Assembly: GCF_025399835.1 (NCBI RefSeq)
Contig: NZ_JAODVR010000001.1
Coordinates: 868,001-932,000, forward strand
Reading direction: 5' to 3'
DNA: 64,000 nt
DNA from: Haloarchaeobius sp. HME9146
GTDB lineage: Archaea; Halobacteriota; Halobacteria; Halobacteriales; Natrialbaceae
Below the pieces are notes generated by a model. It was not told the origin of the DNA and did no database searches. It saw only the letters and a list, made by a program, of their open reading frames with translations. Position numbers and translations under genes: made by a program. This document shows positions 52,247 to 60,711 of the stretch, in pieces. How positions within the stretch are numbered: the first letter of the stretch is position 1; each line of letters begins with the position of its first letter.

Positions 52247-52285
52247 ATGGTCCACATTCGTTCCAGTGGGGGTGTCCCGAAGTGA
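52247..52285 (+). CDS. 12-residue upstream ORF overlapping the cetZ start
   Basis: ATG 52247 opens MVHIRSSGGVPK and its stop TGA (52283-52285) overlaps the GTG start of cetZ (52282). A TATA-like aatttatct (52209-52217) about 35 bases upstream would place this ATG close to the 5' end of the mRNA. It probably couples ribosomes to the weak GTG start and may be regulatory. Confidence 0.4.
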   Translation: MVHIRSSGGVPK

Positions 52286-53448
52286 AACTCGCGATGATCG
52301 GCTTCGGGCAGGCGGGTGGCAAGGTCGTCGACCGGTTCATCGAGTTCGACCGCCAGACCCGAGGGAAGACGGTTCGCGCGGCCATCGCCGTCAACACGGC
52401 GAAGGCGGACCTGCACGGCCTCGAACATGTCCCGCCGGAGAACCGCGTGCTCATCGGCCAGACACGGGTGAAAGGACACGGGGTCGGTGCTGACAACGAA
52501 CTCGGTGCGGAGGTCGCACAGGAGGACATCGAGGAGGTACAGGCGGCACTGGACGGGGTTCCGGTCCACGAGGTCGACGCGTTCCTCATCGTCGCCGGGC
52601 TCGGTGGCGGCACCGGCAGCGGTGGCGCGCCCGTCCTCGCGAAGCACCTCAAGCGGATCTACAGCGAACCGGTGTACGGGCTCGGTATCGTCCCGAGTTC
52701 CCAGGAGGGTGGCATCTACACCCTGAACGCCGCGCGGTCGTTCCAGACGTTCGTCCGCGAGGTGGACAACCTCATCGTGTTCGACAACGACGCCTGGCGC
52801 TCGACCGGGGAGTCCGTGGAGGGTGGCTACGCGACCATCAACGACGAGATCGTCCGCCGACTCGGGCTCCTGTTCGGTGCCGGCGAGATCGAAACGGGCG
52901 ACGTGGTCGCAGAGAGCGTGGTCGACTCCTCGGAGATAATCAACACGCTCGCGGGTGGTGGCGTCTCGACCATCGGCTACGCGGTGGACCCGCTCGGGGA
53001 CCAGAAGAAGGGCGGACTGCTGTCGCGCTTCTCGAAGGAGGACCTCGACGAGGTGGACGAGACCAACCGCATCACGTCGCTGGTCCGGAAGGCGACGCTC
53101 GGGCGGCTCACCCTGCCCTGTGAGGTCCAGGGGGCCGAGCGGGCGTTGCTGGTCGTCGCGGGCCCGCCGAACCGGCTCAACCGGAAAGGCATCGAGCGCG
53201 GGCGGAAGTGGCTCGAGGAGCAGACCGGCTCGATGGAGATCCGCGGCGGCGACTACCCGCTCCCGAAGGAGAACGCGGTGGCGTGTGTCGTCCTGCTGTC
53301 GGGCGTGACCAACGTGCCGCGGATCAAGGAACTCCAGCAGGTCGCCATCGAGGCGCTGGAGAACATCGAGGACATCCGGTCACAGTCCGAGGCGAACCTC
53401 GAGGACCTGCTCTCGGACAGCGACGAGGAACTCTCCCCGCTGTTCTGA
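52282..53448 (+). CDS. cetZ: CetZ-type tubulin/FtsZ superfamily GTPase
   Basis: A 388-residue cytoskeletal GTPase. The N-terminus MKLAMIGFGQAGGKVVDRFI and tubulin signature GLGGGTGSGGAP are complete, as are VRKATLGRLTLPCEVQGAER and the acidic, disordered tail (EDLLSDSDEELSPLF). The CetZ family polymerises with GTP and is known to affect cell shape and motility in haloarchaea. The start is a GTG after a short upstream ORF. Its place between nusA and rps12 is unusual for a cytoskeletal gene. Which CetZ subgroup it belongs to I cannot tell. Confidence 0.88.
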   Translation: MKLAMIGFGQAGGKVVDRFIEFDRQTRGKTVRAAIAVNTAKADLHGLEHVPPENRVLIGQTRVKGHGVGADNELGAEVAQEDIEEVQAALDGVPVHEVDAFLIVAGLGGGTGSGGAPVLAKHLKRIYSEPVYGLGIVPSSQEGGIYTLNAARSFQTFVREVDNLIVFDNDAWRSTGESVEGGYATINDEIVRRLGLLFGAGEIETGDVVAESVVDSSEIINTLAGGGVSTIGYAVDPLGDQKKGGLLSRFSKEDLDEVDETNRITSLVRKATLGRLTLPCEVQGAERALLVVAGPPNRLNRKGIERGRKWLEEQTGSMEIRGGDYPLPKENAVACVVLLSGVTNVPRIKELQQVAIEALENIEDIRSQSEANLEDLLSDSDEELSPLF

Positions 53449-53770
53449 GCCCCGGTTTTTCGGATGTTCGAATCCTGTGTCACCCGGTAGCACCGCGCTG
53501 GGTTGCACCTGTACGGGAGCCCGAGACACCTCGCAGTGGTGACGACCGGGTCGCTGACAGGGTGTGCGTACGGCCTGGCACGGGACGCCAGGCGACCCGA
53601 ACGAGCGGCGTTGCGCGGACTTTACTGGATAAAACGCTCGCAGAACCCGTAACTCGAATCTCTGAGACTGCCTCAGATTCCTTCTTTGCACCCTCTCGCG
53701 CCCGCTGGGGGCGTAACTCCGGGTCGAAAGAGGGAGGCTTAAGTGCCTCCGTCAGGTAGCGACTGATACT
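53449..53770. other. intergenic region between cetZ and rps12
   Basis: A T-run just after the cetZ stop (53455-53459) may end that transcript. The remaining sequence lacks coding character. The last 40 bases hold the rps12 promoter. No RNA gene is recognised. Confidence 0.45.
53733..53750 (+). promoter_or_regulatory. rps12 promoter within a palindrome
   Basis: GGAGGC (53733-53738) and GCCTCC (53745-53750) are inverted around TTAAGT, so the TATA element gcttaagt forms the centre of a hairpin-like sequence. It is 21-38 bases upstream of ATG 53771, giving a leaderless mRNA. Confidence 0.5.
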
Positions 53771-54199
53771 ATGGCAAACGGCAAATACGCCGCACGCAAA
53801 CTGAAGAAGGACCGCCAGAACCACCGGTGGTCCGACTCCGAGTACGCCCGACGCGAGCGCGGGCTTCGCAAGAAGTCCGACCCCCTCGAGGGTGCGCCGC
53901 AGGGTCGTGGTATCGTCCTGGAGAAGGTCGGCATCGAAGCGAAGCAGCCGAACTCTGCAATCCGGAAGTGTGTCCGCGTGCAGCTCATCAAGAACGGGAA
54001 ACAGGTCACCGCGTTCTGTCCCGGTGACGGTGCGATCTCGTTCATCGACGAGCACGACGAGGTCACCATCGCCGGTATCGGTGGTGCGAAGGGTCGCGCG
54101 ATGGGTGACCTTTCCGGCGTGAACTACAAGGTCGAGAAGGTCAACGGTGTCTCGCTCATCGAACTGGTCCGCGGTAACGCAGAGAAACCGGTGCGCTAA
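53771..54199 (+). CDS. rps12: ribosomal protein S12 (uS12)
   Basis: A 142-residue archaeal S12: [20 protein letters not shown], the decoding-site loop [20 protein letters not shown] and the conserved [20 protein letters not shown]. It contacts the decoding centre of the small subunit. It precedes rps7 by 2 bases, the classic str-type pair. Confidence 0.97.
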   Translation: MANGKYAARKLKKDRQNHRWSDSEYARRERGLRKKSDPLEGAPQGRGIVLEKVGIEAKQPNSAIRKCVRVQLIKNGKQVTAFCPGDGAISFIDEHDEVTIAGIGGAKGRAMGDLSGVNYKVEKVNGVSLIELVRGNAEKPVR

Positions 54200-54201
54200 A
54201 C

Positions 54202-54816
54202 ATGGCAGCAGAAGACTCTCCCGAGCCGGAGAAGCCCGCCGGCACGGACGACGACACCGCCCGCGCACAGCTGTTCACGAAGTGGGACATCACTGAGATC
54301 GAGTACAGTGACCCCTCGACGGAGCGCTACATCACGGTCACCCCCATCGCGCACACGATGGGCCGTCACGCCTCCAAGCAGTTCAAGAAGTCCGAGATCT
54401 CCATCGTCGAGCGGCTCACCAACCGCCTCATGCAGACCGAGGAGAACACGGGGAAGAAGCAGAAGGCGCTGAAGATCGTCCGCGAGGCGTTCGACATCGT
54501 CCACGAGCGCACCGAGGAGAACCCGGTGCAGGTGCTCGTCCGTGCCGTCGAGAACGCGGCACCGCGCGAGGAGACCGTCCGCCTGAAGTACGGTGGCATC
54601 TCCGTCCCGAAGGCCGTCGACGTCGCACCGCAGCGTCGCGTCGACCAGTCCCTGAAGTTCATCGCGGACGGGGCACACAAGGCCTCCTACAAGACGGCCA
54701 CCCCGGCCGCTGAAGGGCTCGCCCAGCAGCTCATCGGTGCCGCCAACTACGACGTCCAGGCGTACCCGATCAGCCAGAAGGAAGAGAAAGAGCGCGTCGC
54801 GGCTGCAGCCCGCTAA
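54202..54816 (+). CDS. rps7: ribosomal protein S7 (uS7)
   Basis: A 204-residue archaeal S7 with an acidic 25-residue N-terminal extension typical of haloarchaea, then KWDITEIEYSDPSTERYITV, HTMGRHASKQFKKSEISIVE, and the conserved PVQVLVRAVENAAPREETVR and PQRRVDQSLKFIADGAHKAS. It organises the 3' major domain of 16S rRNA. It is co-transcribed with rps12. EF-2, usually close by, lies 6 kb further on. Confidence 0.97.
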   Translation: MAAEDSPEPEKPAGTDDDTARAQLFTKWDITEIEYSDPSTERYITVTPIAHTMGRHASKQFKKSEISIVERLTNRLMQTEENTGKKQKALKIVREAFDIVHERTEENPVQVLVRAVENAAPREETVRLKYGGISVPKAVDVAPQRRVDQSLKFIADGAHKASYKTATPAAEGLAQQLIGAANYDVQAYPISQKEEKERVAAAAR

Positions 54817-54959
54817 CGTCTGCGATTTCTGTCTTTTCGGTTTTCTGCGTGTCGTGAGTGGCGACTTTCGGTTTCTGTTGGGCCCTGTCGAGAGTGTGTT
54901 GCTGACGGGTGGGTCTACAAGCATGTGACTCCGCCGATGGCAGTGGAGACCGTCACTGC

Positions 54960-55056
54960 AACCGCCCCGCACAGCACCGCACCCACACCCTCCCCAGCCG
55001 ACTCCTTTCACTTCGCTTCACTCCGTTTCGCTCCGTTCCAGTCGCCCCTCGCGCGC
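54960..55056 (+). repeat. dispersed intergenic repeat, copy C
   Basis: It carries the core CACCCTCCCCAGCCGACTCC (from 54984) followed by TTTCACTTCGCTTCACTCCG and CGCTCCGTTCCAGTCGCCCC, then CTCGCGCG. It matches copies A and B in order and orientation but lacks their GGTGTCGA opening and carries a short internal duplication (CTTCGCTTCACTCCGTTTCG). Confidence 0.7.
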
Positions 55057-55135
55057 TTTCGTCGGCTGGCTCACTTCGTTCGCACTGCCGCCAGCGCACG
55101 CCACGTGGGTTGGGTCGGCTCCCACGAACACAATC

Positions 55136-55163
55136 GTCAACCGGTATGATTTTACTGGTTGAC
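55136..55163 (+). promoter_or_regulatory. BirA-type operator over the bioY TATA box
   Basis: GTCAACC (55136-55142) and GGTTGAC (55157-55163) form a perfect inverted repeat with a 14-base spacer. The published biotin-repressor operator has the same half-site length and spacer (GTAAACC-N14-GGTTTAC). The TATA-like gatttta (55148-55154) lies inside the spacer, 25-31 bases before ATG 55179. Repressor binding would therefore block TBP directly. Confidence 0.7.
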
Positions 55164-55178
55164 GGGCCTCTCCCGTAC

Positions 55179-55781
55179 ATGGCAGATTCGGAATCACAGG
55201 CAGAGGGGTACGGTGACGTCGACCTCGTCGCGGGCGAGACGGTGAAGATGGTGGCCGGGTCGGCACTGTTCGCGGCGCTGGCCGCGGCACTGGCACAGGT
55301 CGCGGTGCCGATGCCGGGGCCGCTTCCGCCGGTGACGCTCCAGACGACGGCGGTGTTCCTCGCCGGCCTCGTGCTGGGGGCGCGGTGGGGTGGGTTCGCC
55401 ATGCTCCTGTATATCGCGACCGGCGTCGCGGGGGCACCCGTCTTCGCGGAGGGGAGCGCGGGCCTGGGGACGCTGGTCGGGGCTTCCGGTGGGTTCATCG
55501 TCGGGTTCCTGCTGGCCGCCGTGGCCATCGGCGCGGTCGTCCACCGCGGGCTCGGGACGCGCTCGCTCGCTGCGGTGTCGGTCCCCACGCAGGTCGTGGC
55601 CATCTGTCTCGGTATCGCCATCATCTACGTCGTCGGCACGCCGTACATGGCGTTCGTGCTCGACTGGTCGCTCGGGAAGGCGTTCACGTTCATGCTCCCG
55701 TTCCTGCCCGGTGACCTGGCAGAGATGGCCGCAGTCATCGGGCTGGTCTACGCGGGCGAGCTCACCGAGCTGACTGGATGA
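55179..55781 (+). CDS. bioY: BioY, biotin-binding S component of ECF transporter
   Basis: A 200-residue membrane protein with six predicted helices. BioY features: MPGPLPPVTLQTTAVFLAGL and LGARWGGFAMLLYIATGVAG with the conserved GAP(V)F, and the C-terminal PFLPGDLAEMAAVIGL (biotin-site region). It binds biotin in the membrane and delivers it with the ECF module encoded next. The start at 55179 fits the leaderless promoter. It overlaps bioM by 4 bases. Confidence 0.92.
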   Translation: MADSESQAEGYGDVDLVAGETVKMVAGSALFAALAAALAQVAVPMPGPLPPVTLQTTAVFLAGLVLGARWGGFAMLLYIATGVAGAPVFAEGSAGLGTLVGASGGFIVGFLLAAVAIGAVVHRGLGTRSLAAVSVPTQVVAICLGIAIIYVVGTPYMAFVLDWSLGKAFTFMLPFLPGDLAEMAAVIGLVYAGELTELTG

Positions 55782-56482
55782 TACGGGTCGAGGACCTGGT
55801 CCATCGGTTCGGCGACCACGACGCGCTGGACGGCGTCTCGCTGACGGTTCCCGACGGGGAGTTCCTCCTCCTCGTCGGGGCGAACGGGAGCGGGAAGACG
55901 ACGCTGGTCCGGCACTTCAACGGGCTGCTGGAACCCGACTCGGGAACGGTCACGGTCGATGGCGAGTCGGTGGTCGAGAACCCGGTCGCCGCCCGGACCA
56001 GCGTCGGGATGGTGTTCCAGCACCCGCGGGACCAGCTGGTCGCCTCGACCGTGGGTGCTGACGTGGCGTTCGGCCCGGAGAACCTGGGCGTGCCTCGCGA
56101 GGAGGTGGACCGCCGCGTTGCGGCGTCGCTCGACGCGGTCGGGCTGGCGGGCCGCGAGGACGAACGGGTCGACGAGCTCTCCGGCGGGGAGCAGTCACGG
56201 GTCGCTATCGCGGGTGCACTCGCGATGGAGCCCAGTCACCTCGTGCTCGACGAGCCCTTCGCCGGGCTCGACCAGCGTGCCCGCCGGTCGGTGCTGGCCC
56301 GGCTGGACGACCTGCACGCCGACGGGACGAGTATCGTCGTCGTCACGCACGACCTCCGCGACCTGCTGACCCGTGCGGACCGCGTGGTCGCGCTCTCGGA
56401 CGGAAACATCGTCGCCGACGGTTCGCCCGACGCGGTCCGGGAGGACCTGTCGGGGGTCGCGGTCGACGTGCCATCTTCGTAA
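55778..56482 (+). CDS. bioM: ECF transporter ATPase, BioM type
   Basis: A 234-residue ABC ATPase: Walker A GANGSGKTT (residues 33-41), Q-loop GMVFQHPRDQLVASTVGADV, signature LSGGEQSRVAIAGALA, Walker B HLVLDEPFAGLD and switch His in VVTHDLRDL. The Q-loop sequence is of the CbiO/EcfA class. It powers biotin uptake together with BioN and BioY. Confidence 0.92.
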   Translation: MIRVEDLVHRFGDHDALDGVSLTVPDGEFLLLVGANGSGKTTLVRHFNGLLEPDSGTVTVDGESVVENPVAARTSVGMVFQHPRDQLVASTVGADVAFGPENLGVPREEVDRRVAASLDAVGLAGREDERVDELSGGEQSRVAIAGALAMEPSHLVLDEPFAGLDQRARRSVLARLDDLHADGTSIVVVTHDLRDLLTRADRVVALSDGNIVADGSPDAVREDLSGVAVDVPSS

Positions 56483-56488
56483 CCCACC

Positions 56489-57217
56489 ATGCTCGCTTAC
56501 GCACCGGGTGACTCGGTCGCCCACGACCTGGACGCACGCGCCAAGCTCGTGTTCCAGATGGGCTTCGCCGTGGCCGTGTTCGCGAACCCGACGCCGTCGT
56601 GGCTGGCCGCGATGGCACTCGTCGCCGCCGCCTCGCTCGCGGCCGCGCGGCTCTCGCCGGTCGCGGTGGTTCACGCGTACCGGGTCGTCCTCGCGTTCTT
56701 GCTGGTCGGGCCGCTCATCGGGGCCCTGACGCTCGGGCCGCCCTGGCTGGTGCCAGCACAGGCGGTCGATTCGGCGCTGGCCATCACTCGGGTGATTCTC
56801 GTGCTGTTCGTGAGCATGGCGTACGTCACGTCCACGCCTGTCCGGGAGACCCGGGCGGCCATCCAGCGCCACGTCCCCGGGAAACCCGGGCGGCTGCTCG
56901 GCGTCGGGATGGCACTCACGCTGCGGTTCCTCCCGCTGTTACGCCGTGACGTCCGCTCGATTCGCGAGGCGATACAGGCACGGGGTGGCGCGAACCGGTC
57001 GGTCGTCGACCGGGCGCGACGGCTGGTACTCGTGGGACTCTCGCGGGCGATGGAGCGGGCAGACCGACTGTCGGTGGCGCTCCAGGCGCGCTGTTTCTCG
57101 TGGAACCCGACGCCGCCCGAGATGTCGTTTTCGCGGGTGGATTACGTGGTGCTGGCGGTCGGGGTGGGGCTCGCGATGGCGGGACTCATCCCAGTCGTGA
57201 CCGGGGCCGTGGGCTGA
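56489..57217 (+). CDS. bioN: ECF transporter transmembrane subunit, BioN type
   Basis: A 242-residue membrane protein with about five helices and the EcfT coupling motifs between them: RFLPLLRRDVRSIREAIQAR (first A-R-G-like) and SRAMERADRLSVALQARCFS (second ARxx). These helices dock on the BioM ATPase dimer. It follows bioM by 6 bases and completes the bioYMN operon. Confidence 0.9.
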   Translation: MLAYAPGDSVAHDLDARAKLVFQMGFAVAVFANPTPSWLAAMALVAAASLAAARLSPVAVVHAYRVVLAFLLVGPLIGALTLGPPWLVPAQAVDSALAITRVILVLFVSMAYVTSTPVRETRAAIQRHVPGKPGRLLGVGMALTLRFLPLLRRDVRSIREAIQARGGANRSVVDRARRLVLVGLSRAMERADRLSVALQARCFSWNPTPPEMSFSRVDYVVLAVGVGLAMAGLIPVVTGAVG

Positions 57218-57224
57218 GGGTCGA

Positions 57225-58556
57225 TTACTCGGCTGACTGCGCTGCCGCGGCGTCCACGACCCGGCCGAGGAAGACCACCGAGTCGGTCTCGCGATGCCGG
57301 ATGGCGAACAGGAACGGCCGGTCCGCGACGAACTCGAAGGGGTTCATCGGGGCGGACTCGTCGCCGACGACGACCCCGGTCGCGGCGGTCGCCTCGGTGC
57401 CGTTCTCGTCGACCGCGACGAAGCTCTCGTGTTGCACGTCGTCGATGGCGAGGCGTTCCGGGGTCCCGGGTTCGACCAGCCCGGAGAAGTCCGCGCGGTC
57501 GTGGTCGAAGGCGTCGGGCATCCCGAGGTCTTTCAATGCCTGGTTCAGGCCGACCTTCGTGCCGAAGGTGAACTTGGGGAGGACGACTCGCCCGTCGTTC
57601 GCTTCGAGCGCGTCGAACAGGGTGTGGAGGCCGTCGGCGTCCAGTGCTTGCTCGTAGGTCTCGAACTCGCCTTCGGGTGGGAGGACGACGACCATGCTGG
57701 CCGCGTCGCCCTCGTAGGGGAGTTCGACCGCCTGTACGCCGTCGACCTCGGCGTAGGGGACCGCCACGTCGGAGTGGCGCATCAGCGGGACCTGCGACTC
57801 CGTGCCGTCGAGCGCAGTGAAGGTCCCCTGGCTGGTGGTTTCCTCGGGGAAGGGCTGGGCCCACTTCGCCTTGAAGTAGACCGCGTTGGTGCCGACGAGC
57901 CGGGTCAGGTCGTTGATGGAGTCCTGAGGGAGCAACTCCTCGATGCGGTCTTCGGTCTGGTCGGCGACCCACGAATTGATAGTCTCGCGGGCGGCCTCGG
58001 GTTCGGCCGCGAAGTCGAGGGTCCGCAGGCCAGCGCCGTAGTTGCGGGCGACGGTGTCGAGATACTCGCTGCTGATGGGGTAGTCGGTCTGGCCCCAGAG
58101 GGCGTTCACGAGGTCCAACCTGAAGGCCTCGTCTTCGGCGTCTTCCGGGGTGTCCAGCGCGAGGTCGAGCCGGTTGAACGTCGGGTGGAGATCTTCCTGG
58201 TCCTCGACGTAGTGCAGCGTCTCGGCTATCTGGGCCTCGGTGTCGCCGCGGGCACCGGCCCACACCATCGCCATGGCGAGCGAGATGGACAGCGGCGAGA
58301 GGAACAGGTTCTCGTCGGGCTTCTCGGTCACCCGGTTGTGATGCAGGTCGAGCGCGAACTGGGTGTTGGCCCGGACCTGGTCGCGGAGTGTGTCGGTCGA
58401 GACCTCGGGGTCCATGTCGCGGGAGAGGTCGGAGGCAAGCAGGCCGGGCGTCACGTCGGGGCCACTGTTGCCGAGGCTCCCGAGACAGCCCGCCAGGGCC
58501 GGAATGGAGAGCGCGCCCGCCAGGGCGAGTACCTCTCGACGATTCCAGGTGTTCAT
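57225..58556 (-). CDS. serpin-family lipoprotein
   Basis: A 443-residue exported serpin. The signal NRREVLALAGALSIPALAG then Cys23 is a Tat lipoprotein signal. The serpin fold is recognisable throughout (NLFLSPLSISLAMAMVWAGA, ALWGQTDYPISSEYLDTVAR, FPEETTSQGTFTALDGTESQV). The reactive loop hinge DENGTEATAATGVVVG has small side chains as in inhibitory serpins, and the signature FVADRPFLFAIRH is complete. It probably inhibits serine or cysteine proteases outside the membrane. Convergent with bioN, 7 bases between stops. Confidence 0.93.
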   Translation of the reverse strand: MNTWNRREVLALAGALSIPALAGCLGSLGNSGPDVTPGLLASDLSRDMDPEVSTDTLRDQVRANTQFALDLHHNRVTEKPDENLFLSPLSISLAMAMVWAGARGDTEAQIAETLHYVEDQEDLHPTFNRLDLALDTPEDAEDEAFRLDLVNALWGQTDYPISSEYLDTVARNYGAGLRTLDFAAEPEAARETINSWVADQTEDRIEELLPQDSINDLTRLVGTNAVYFKAKWAQPFPEETTSQGTFTALDGTESQVPLMRHSDVAVPYAEVDGVQAVELPYEGDAASMVVVLPPEGEFETYEQALDADGLHTLFDALEANDGRVVLPKFTFGTKVGLNQALKDLGMPDAFDHDRADFSGLVEPGTPERLAIDDVQHESFVAVDENGTEATAATGVVVGDESAPMNPFEFVADRPFLFAIRHRETDSVVFLGRVVDAAAAQSAE

Positions 58557-58629
58557 GTCGGTACAGAGGACGTGCGAGTATATCTCGGCTCGCTTACCTA
58601 AAATAGCGGTTTGAACTTGCCGGTCCGAC

Positions 58630-59382
58630 TCAGTCCGCGGCCTGTTGCCGCCCGAGGGCGTACTCCCGGGTCACGTCGACCAGGGCCTTGCGGTACTCGC
58701 TCTCGGAGGGGTCGTCCGCCAGCGTCGCGAACCGTTGCTTGAATCGCTCGACGCTCACGTCGGGCGCGTCGCCCGCGGCTACGCGTGCGAGGTCGTACAT
58801 CGGGTGGTCGTCGTCGACCAGGTCGTGGCGCTCCACCAGCGCGAGTGCAAAGGCGGCGTTGACCGCGGTGATGTCCGGGTCCGACCCCGGCTGGATGGGC
58901 ATCAGGCCCGCCCGGGGTGGGGTCGGCTGGTCGGCGACCGCCGCCGCCAGACTGGATTCGAGGAAGGAGACGAGCTTCTCGGGCGGCGAGACCTGCATCG
59001 TGATGTCGTCGGCGTAGATGTCCTTCATGTGGTTCGCGATCTGGTAGCAGTGTGCGACCTTGCGGCGCTCGACGCTGTTGCCCGCGAGCCCCAGGAACAG
59101 CGCCTCCTCGGTCGACTGGACGTGCGAGGGGTGGTTCTGCTCGTAGCGCACCATGTGCGAGAACTCGTGGATGGTGAGTTCGCGAGCCATCACGCTCGTC
59201 GCGGCCCGTCGGGAGATGTTGAGGACGTGGTGGTCGTCGTAGTGGCCTGTCCAGGTCCGCTCGTCGGGGTCGTCCCTGACGTGGACGTGAATCGGCAACT
59301 GGACGTCGGCCTCGGTCTCGAAGACGTCCCGGGCGCTCAAGAAGGGGGCCGTGGGCCCGGAACCCTGTACGCGAACCTCCAT
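58630..59382 (-). CDS. DUF5781-like HExxH protein
   Basis: A 250-residue cytoplasmic protein containing HEFSHMVRYEQNH (about residues 72-84), an HExxH zinc-metalloprotease-type motif in which the second residue pair is E-F-S-H, and a nearby glutamate (ESTEEALFLG) as possible third ligand. No signal peptide is present. The family is found in haloarchaea (DUF5781). Peptidase activity is inferred from the motif only. It is on the same strand as the serpin and next lipoprotein, but separated by 73-78 bases. Confidence 0.7.
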   Translation of the reverse strand: MEVRVQGSGPTAPFLSARDVFETEADVQLPIHVHVRDDPDERTWTGHYDDHHVLNISRRAATSVMARELTIHEFSHMVRYEQNHPSHVQSTEEALFLGLAGNSVERRKVAHCYQIANHMKDIYADDITMQVSPPEKLVSFLESSLAAAVADQPTPPRAGLMPIQPGSDPDITAVNAAFALALVERHDLVDDDHPMYDLARVAAGDAPDVSVERFKQRFATLADDPSESEYRKALVDVTREYALGRQQAAD

Positions 59383-59460
59383 GCTATACAGTCACAAGCG
59401 TTCTACCCGTATGAGGGTTCCGGCCCCGTGTCCCGTTGCCGATACTGGGTTTCGTGGGCG

Positions 59461-60495
59461 CTAGAACGGCGTCGACCGGATGGACAGCGACCCACGCCAC
59501 CAGCGGTCATCGAACGAGAAGCGGGCACCAGTCAGCGACGTGTACTGGCCGGGGTTCTCCGGGATGTAAGGAGTCATCCCGAGTCGGTCGGCCAGTTGGG
59601 CCAACCCATCGGACAGCTGGCCAGACTCGCTGTGGACGCCACCGATCCCGTTTCCGGTCACGTCGCGGAGGATGTCGACAGCTCCTGTGTCGAGGCCGGG
59701 GCGGTCGAAGACGGCGTCGACGACGGTCGATTCGACGTGGGCCTCAAGTTCCGCCCGTGACGATGCGACTTCTTCGATGCCGAACGTGTACCGCGTCAGG
59801 TCGACTGGGCCGCGCTCGGCACGCGGGACGAGGTACTGGTCACCTCGTCGGAAGTAGTCGAACGGGGCCGACGGGACGAGGTCGCTCGCCCCGGGGTCCA
59901 TCTCGTGGTGGAAGGCGGGACCACGGCCCTGTAGCGGTTCGTCGTCCACGTCGTAGAACGAGCCGTGACCCGTCACCGCCTCGCGAGCACGCCGGACGAG
60001 CAGTTGGTCCGTCTCGGAGAGCGACGGCGGGGCTTCGGTGACGACGGTATCACCACTGCCCGGTTTCTCATCGACGAGGTCGAGGTAGAACACCCAGCGG
60101 TCCTCGGTGAACTCGGTCCGGTCGGTCTCCTCGACCGAGTGGTAGGTGCCGTCGTTCACGATGAACCTCGGTTCGGGCCGGGTCGTCGTCCCGAACTCCC
60201 GGTCGTAGGCGAGTTGCCACTGGACGGCCTCGGCGGTGCCCTGGTCGAGGAGCGTCTCGACGACCGACCGTTTGTACTCGGCCGAGTAGTCGATGGCCTG
60301 CTGTGCGTGGATCTCCGTTGGGTCCGTTTCGACGAACCCCTCGGTCAGCGCGGCCAGCGAGTCGGCGGCGTGGGACACCGTGAACGTGTACTTGGTCCCG
60401 CCGAACCCACCGAGACAGCCGGCAGCGCCGACGGTTCCTGCACCCGCGGCGAGTCGTGCGAGGAACCCCCGACGGGGGACCATGGTCGGCTTCAT
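59461..60495 (-). CDS. Tat lipoprotein, unknown function
   Basis: A 344-residue protein from the ATG at 60495 ([18 protein letters not shown]; an internal Met at 60483 is the alternative). The RRGFLARL motif and AAGC lipobox show Tat export and lipid anchoring. The body is mixed alpha/beta with acidic surface; no domain is recognised. An N-terminal extension to 60564 would spoil the signal peptide. It is probably a haloarchaeal surface protein. Confidence 0.7.
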   Translation of the reverse strand: MKPTMVPRRGFLARLAAGAGTVGAAGCLGGFGGTKYTFTVSHAADSLAALTEGFVETDPTEIHAQQAIDYSAEYKRSVVETLLDQGTAEAVQWQLAYDREFGTTTRPEPRFIVNDGTYHSVEETDRTEFTEDRWVFYLDLVDEKPGSGDTVVTEAPPSLSETDQLLVRRAREAVTGHGSFYDVDDEPLQGRGPAFHHEMDPGASDLVPSAPFDYFRRGDQYLVPRAERGPVDLTRYTFGIEEVASSRAELEAHVESTVVDAVFDRPGLDTGAVDILRDVTGNGIGGVHSESGQLSDGLAQLADRLGMTPYIPENPGQYTSLTGARFSFDDRWWRGSLSIRSTPF

Positions 60496-60711
60496 GACTT
60501 GACTGTCACCGCCGGCGGTAAATGCTTTGTTCGTCGACACGAGACCCGGTTCCGACGGTCTCACGCCGGTTTCGCCGCTCGAGTGACGTGGCTACTGTGC
60601 GTATCATTGACTCACCAAGCCGTTCCGAGGTGCCCGAAAACGGCCGTCTCACGGTTTCACGGCGAATCGAAAACAGCATACTTTTACCGCCTACGTCGGT
60701 ACGCAACACCA

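Larger units (their letters stand above)
54817..55178. other. intergenic region with repeat copy C and biotin operator
   Basis: After the rps7 stop come T-rich runs (54825-54845) that may terminate transcription. Next comes dispersed repeat copy C (54960-55056) and then a BirA-like inverted repeat with TATA element (55136-55163). No coding frame is supported. Confidence 0.6.

Noticed and set aside
59965-60711. Extension of EF-2 by 249 codons upstream
   Set aside because: It overlaps the lipoprotein gene on the other strand and the EF-2 promoter; the family starts at [12 protein letters not shown].
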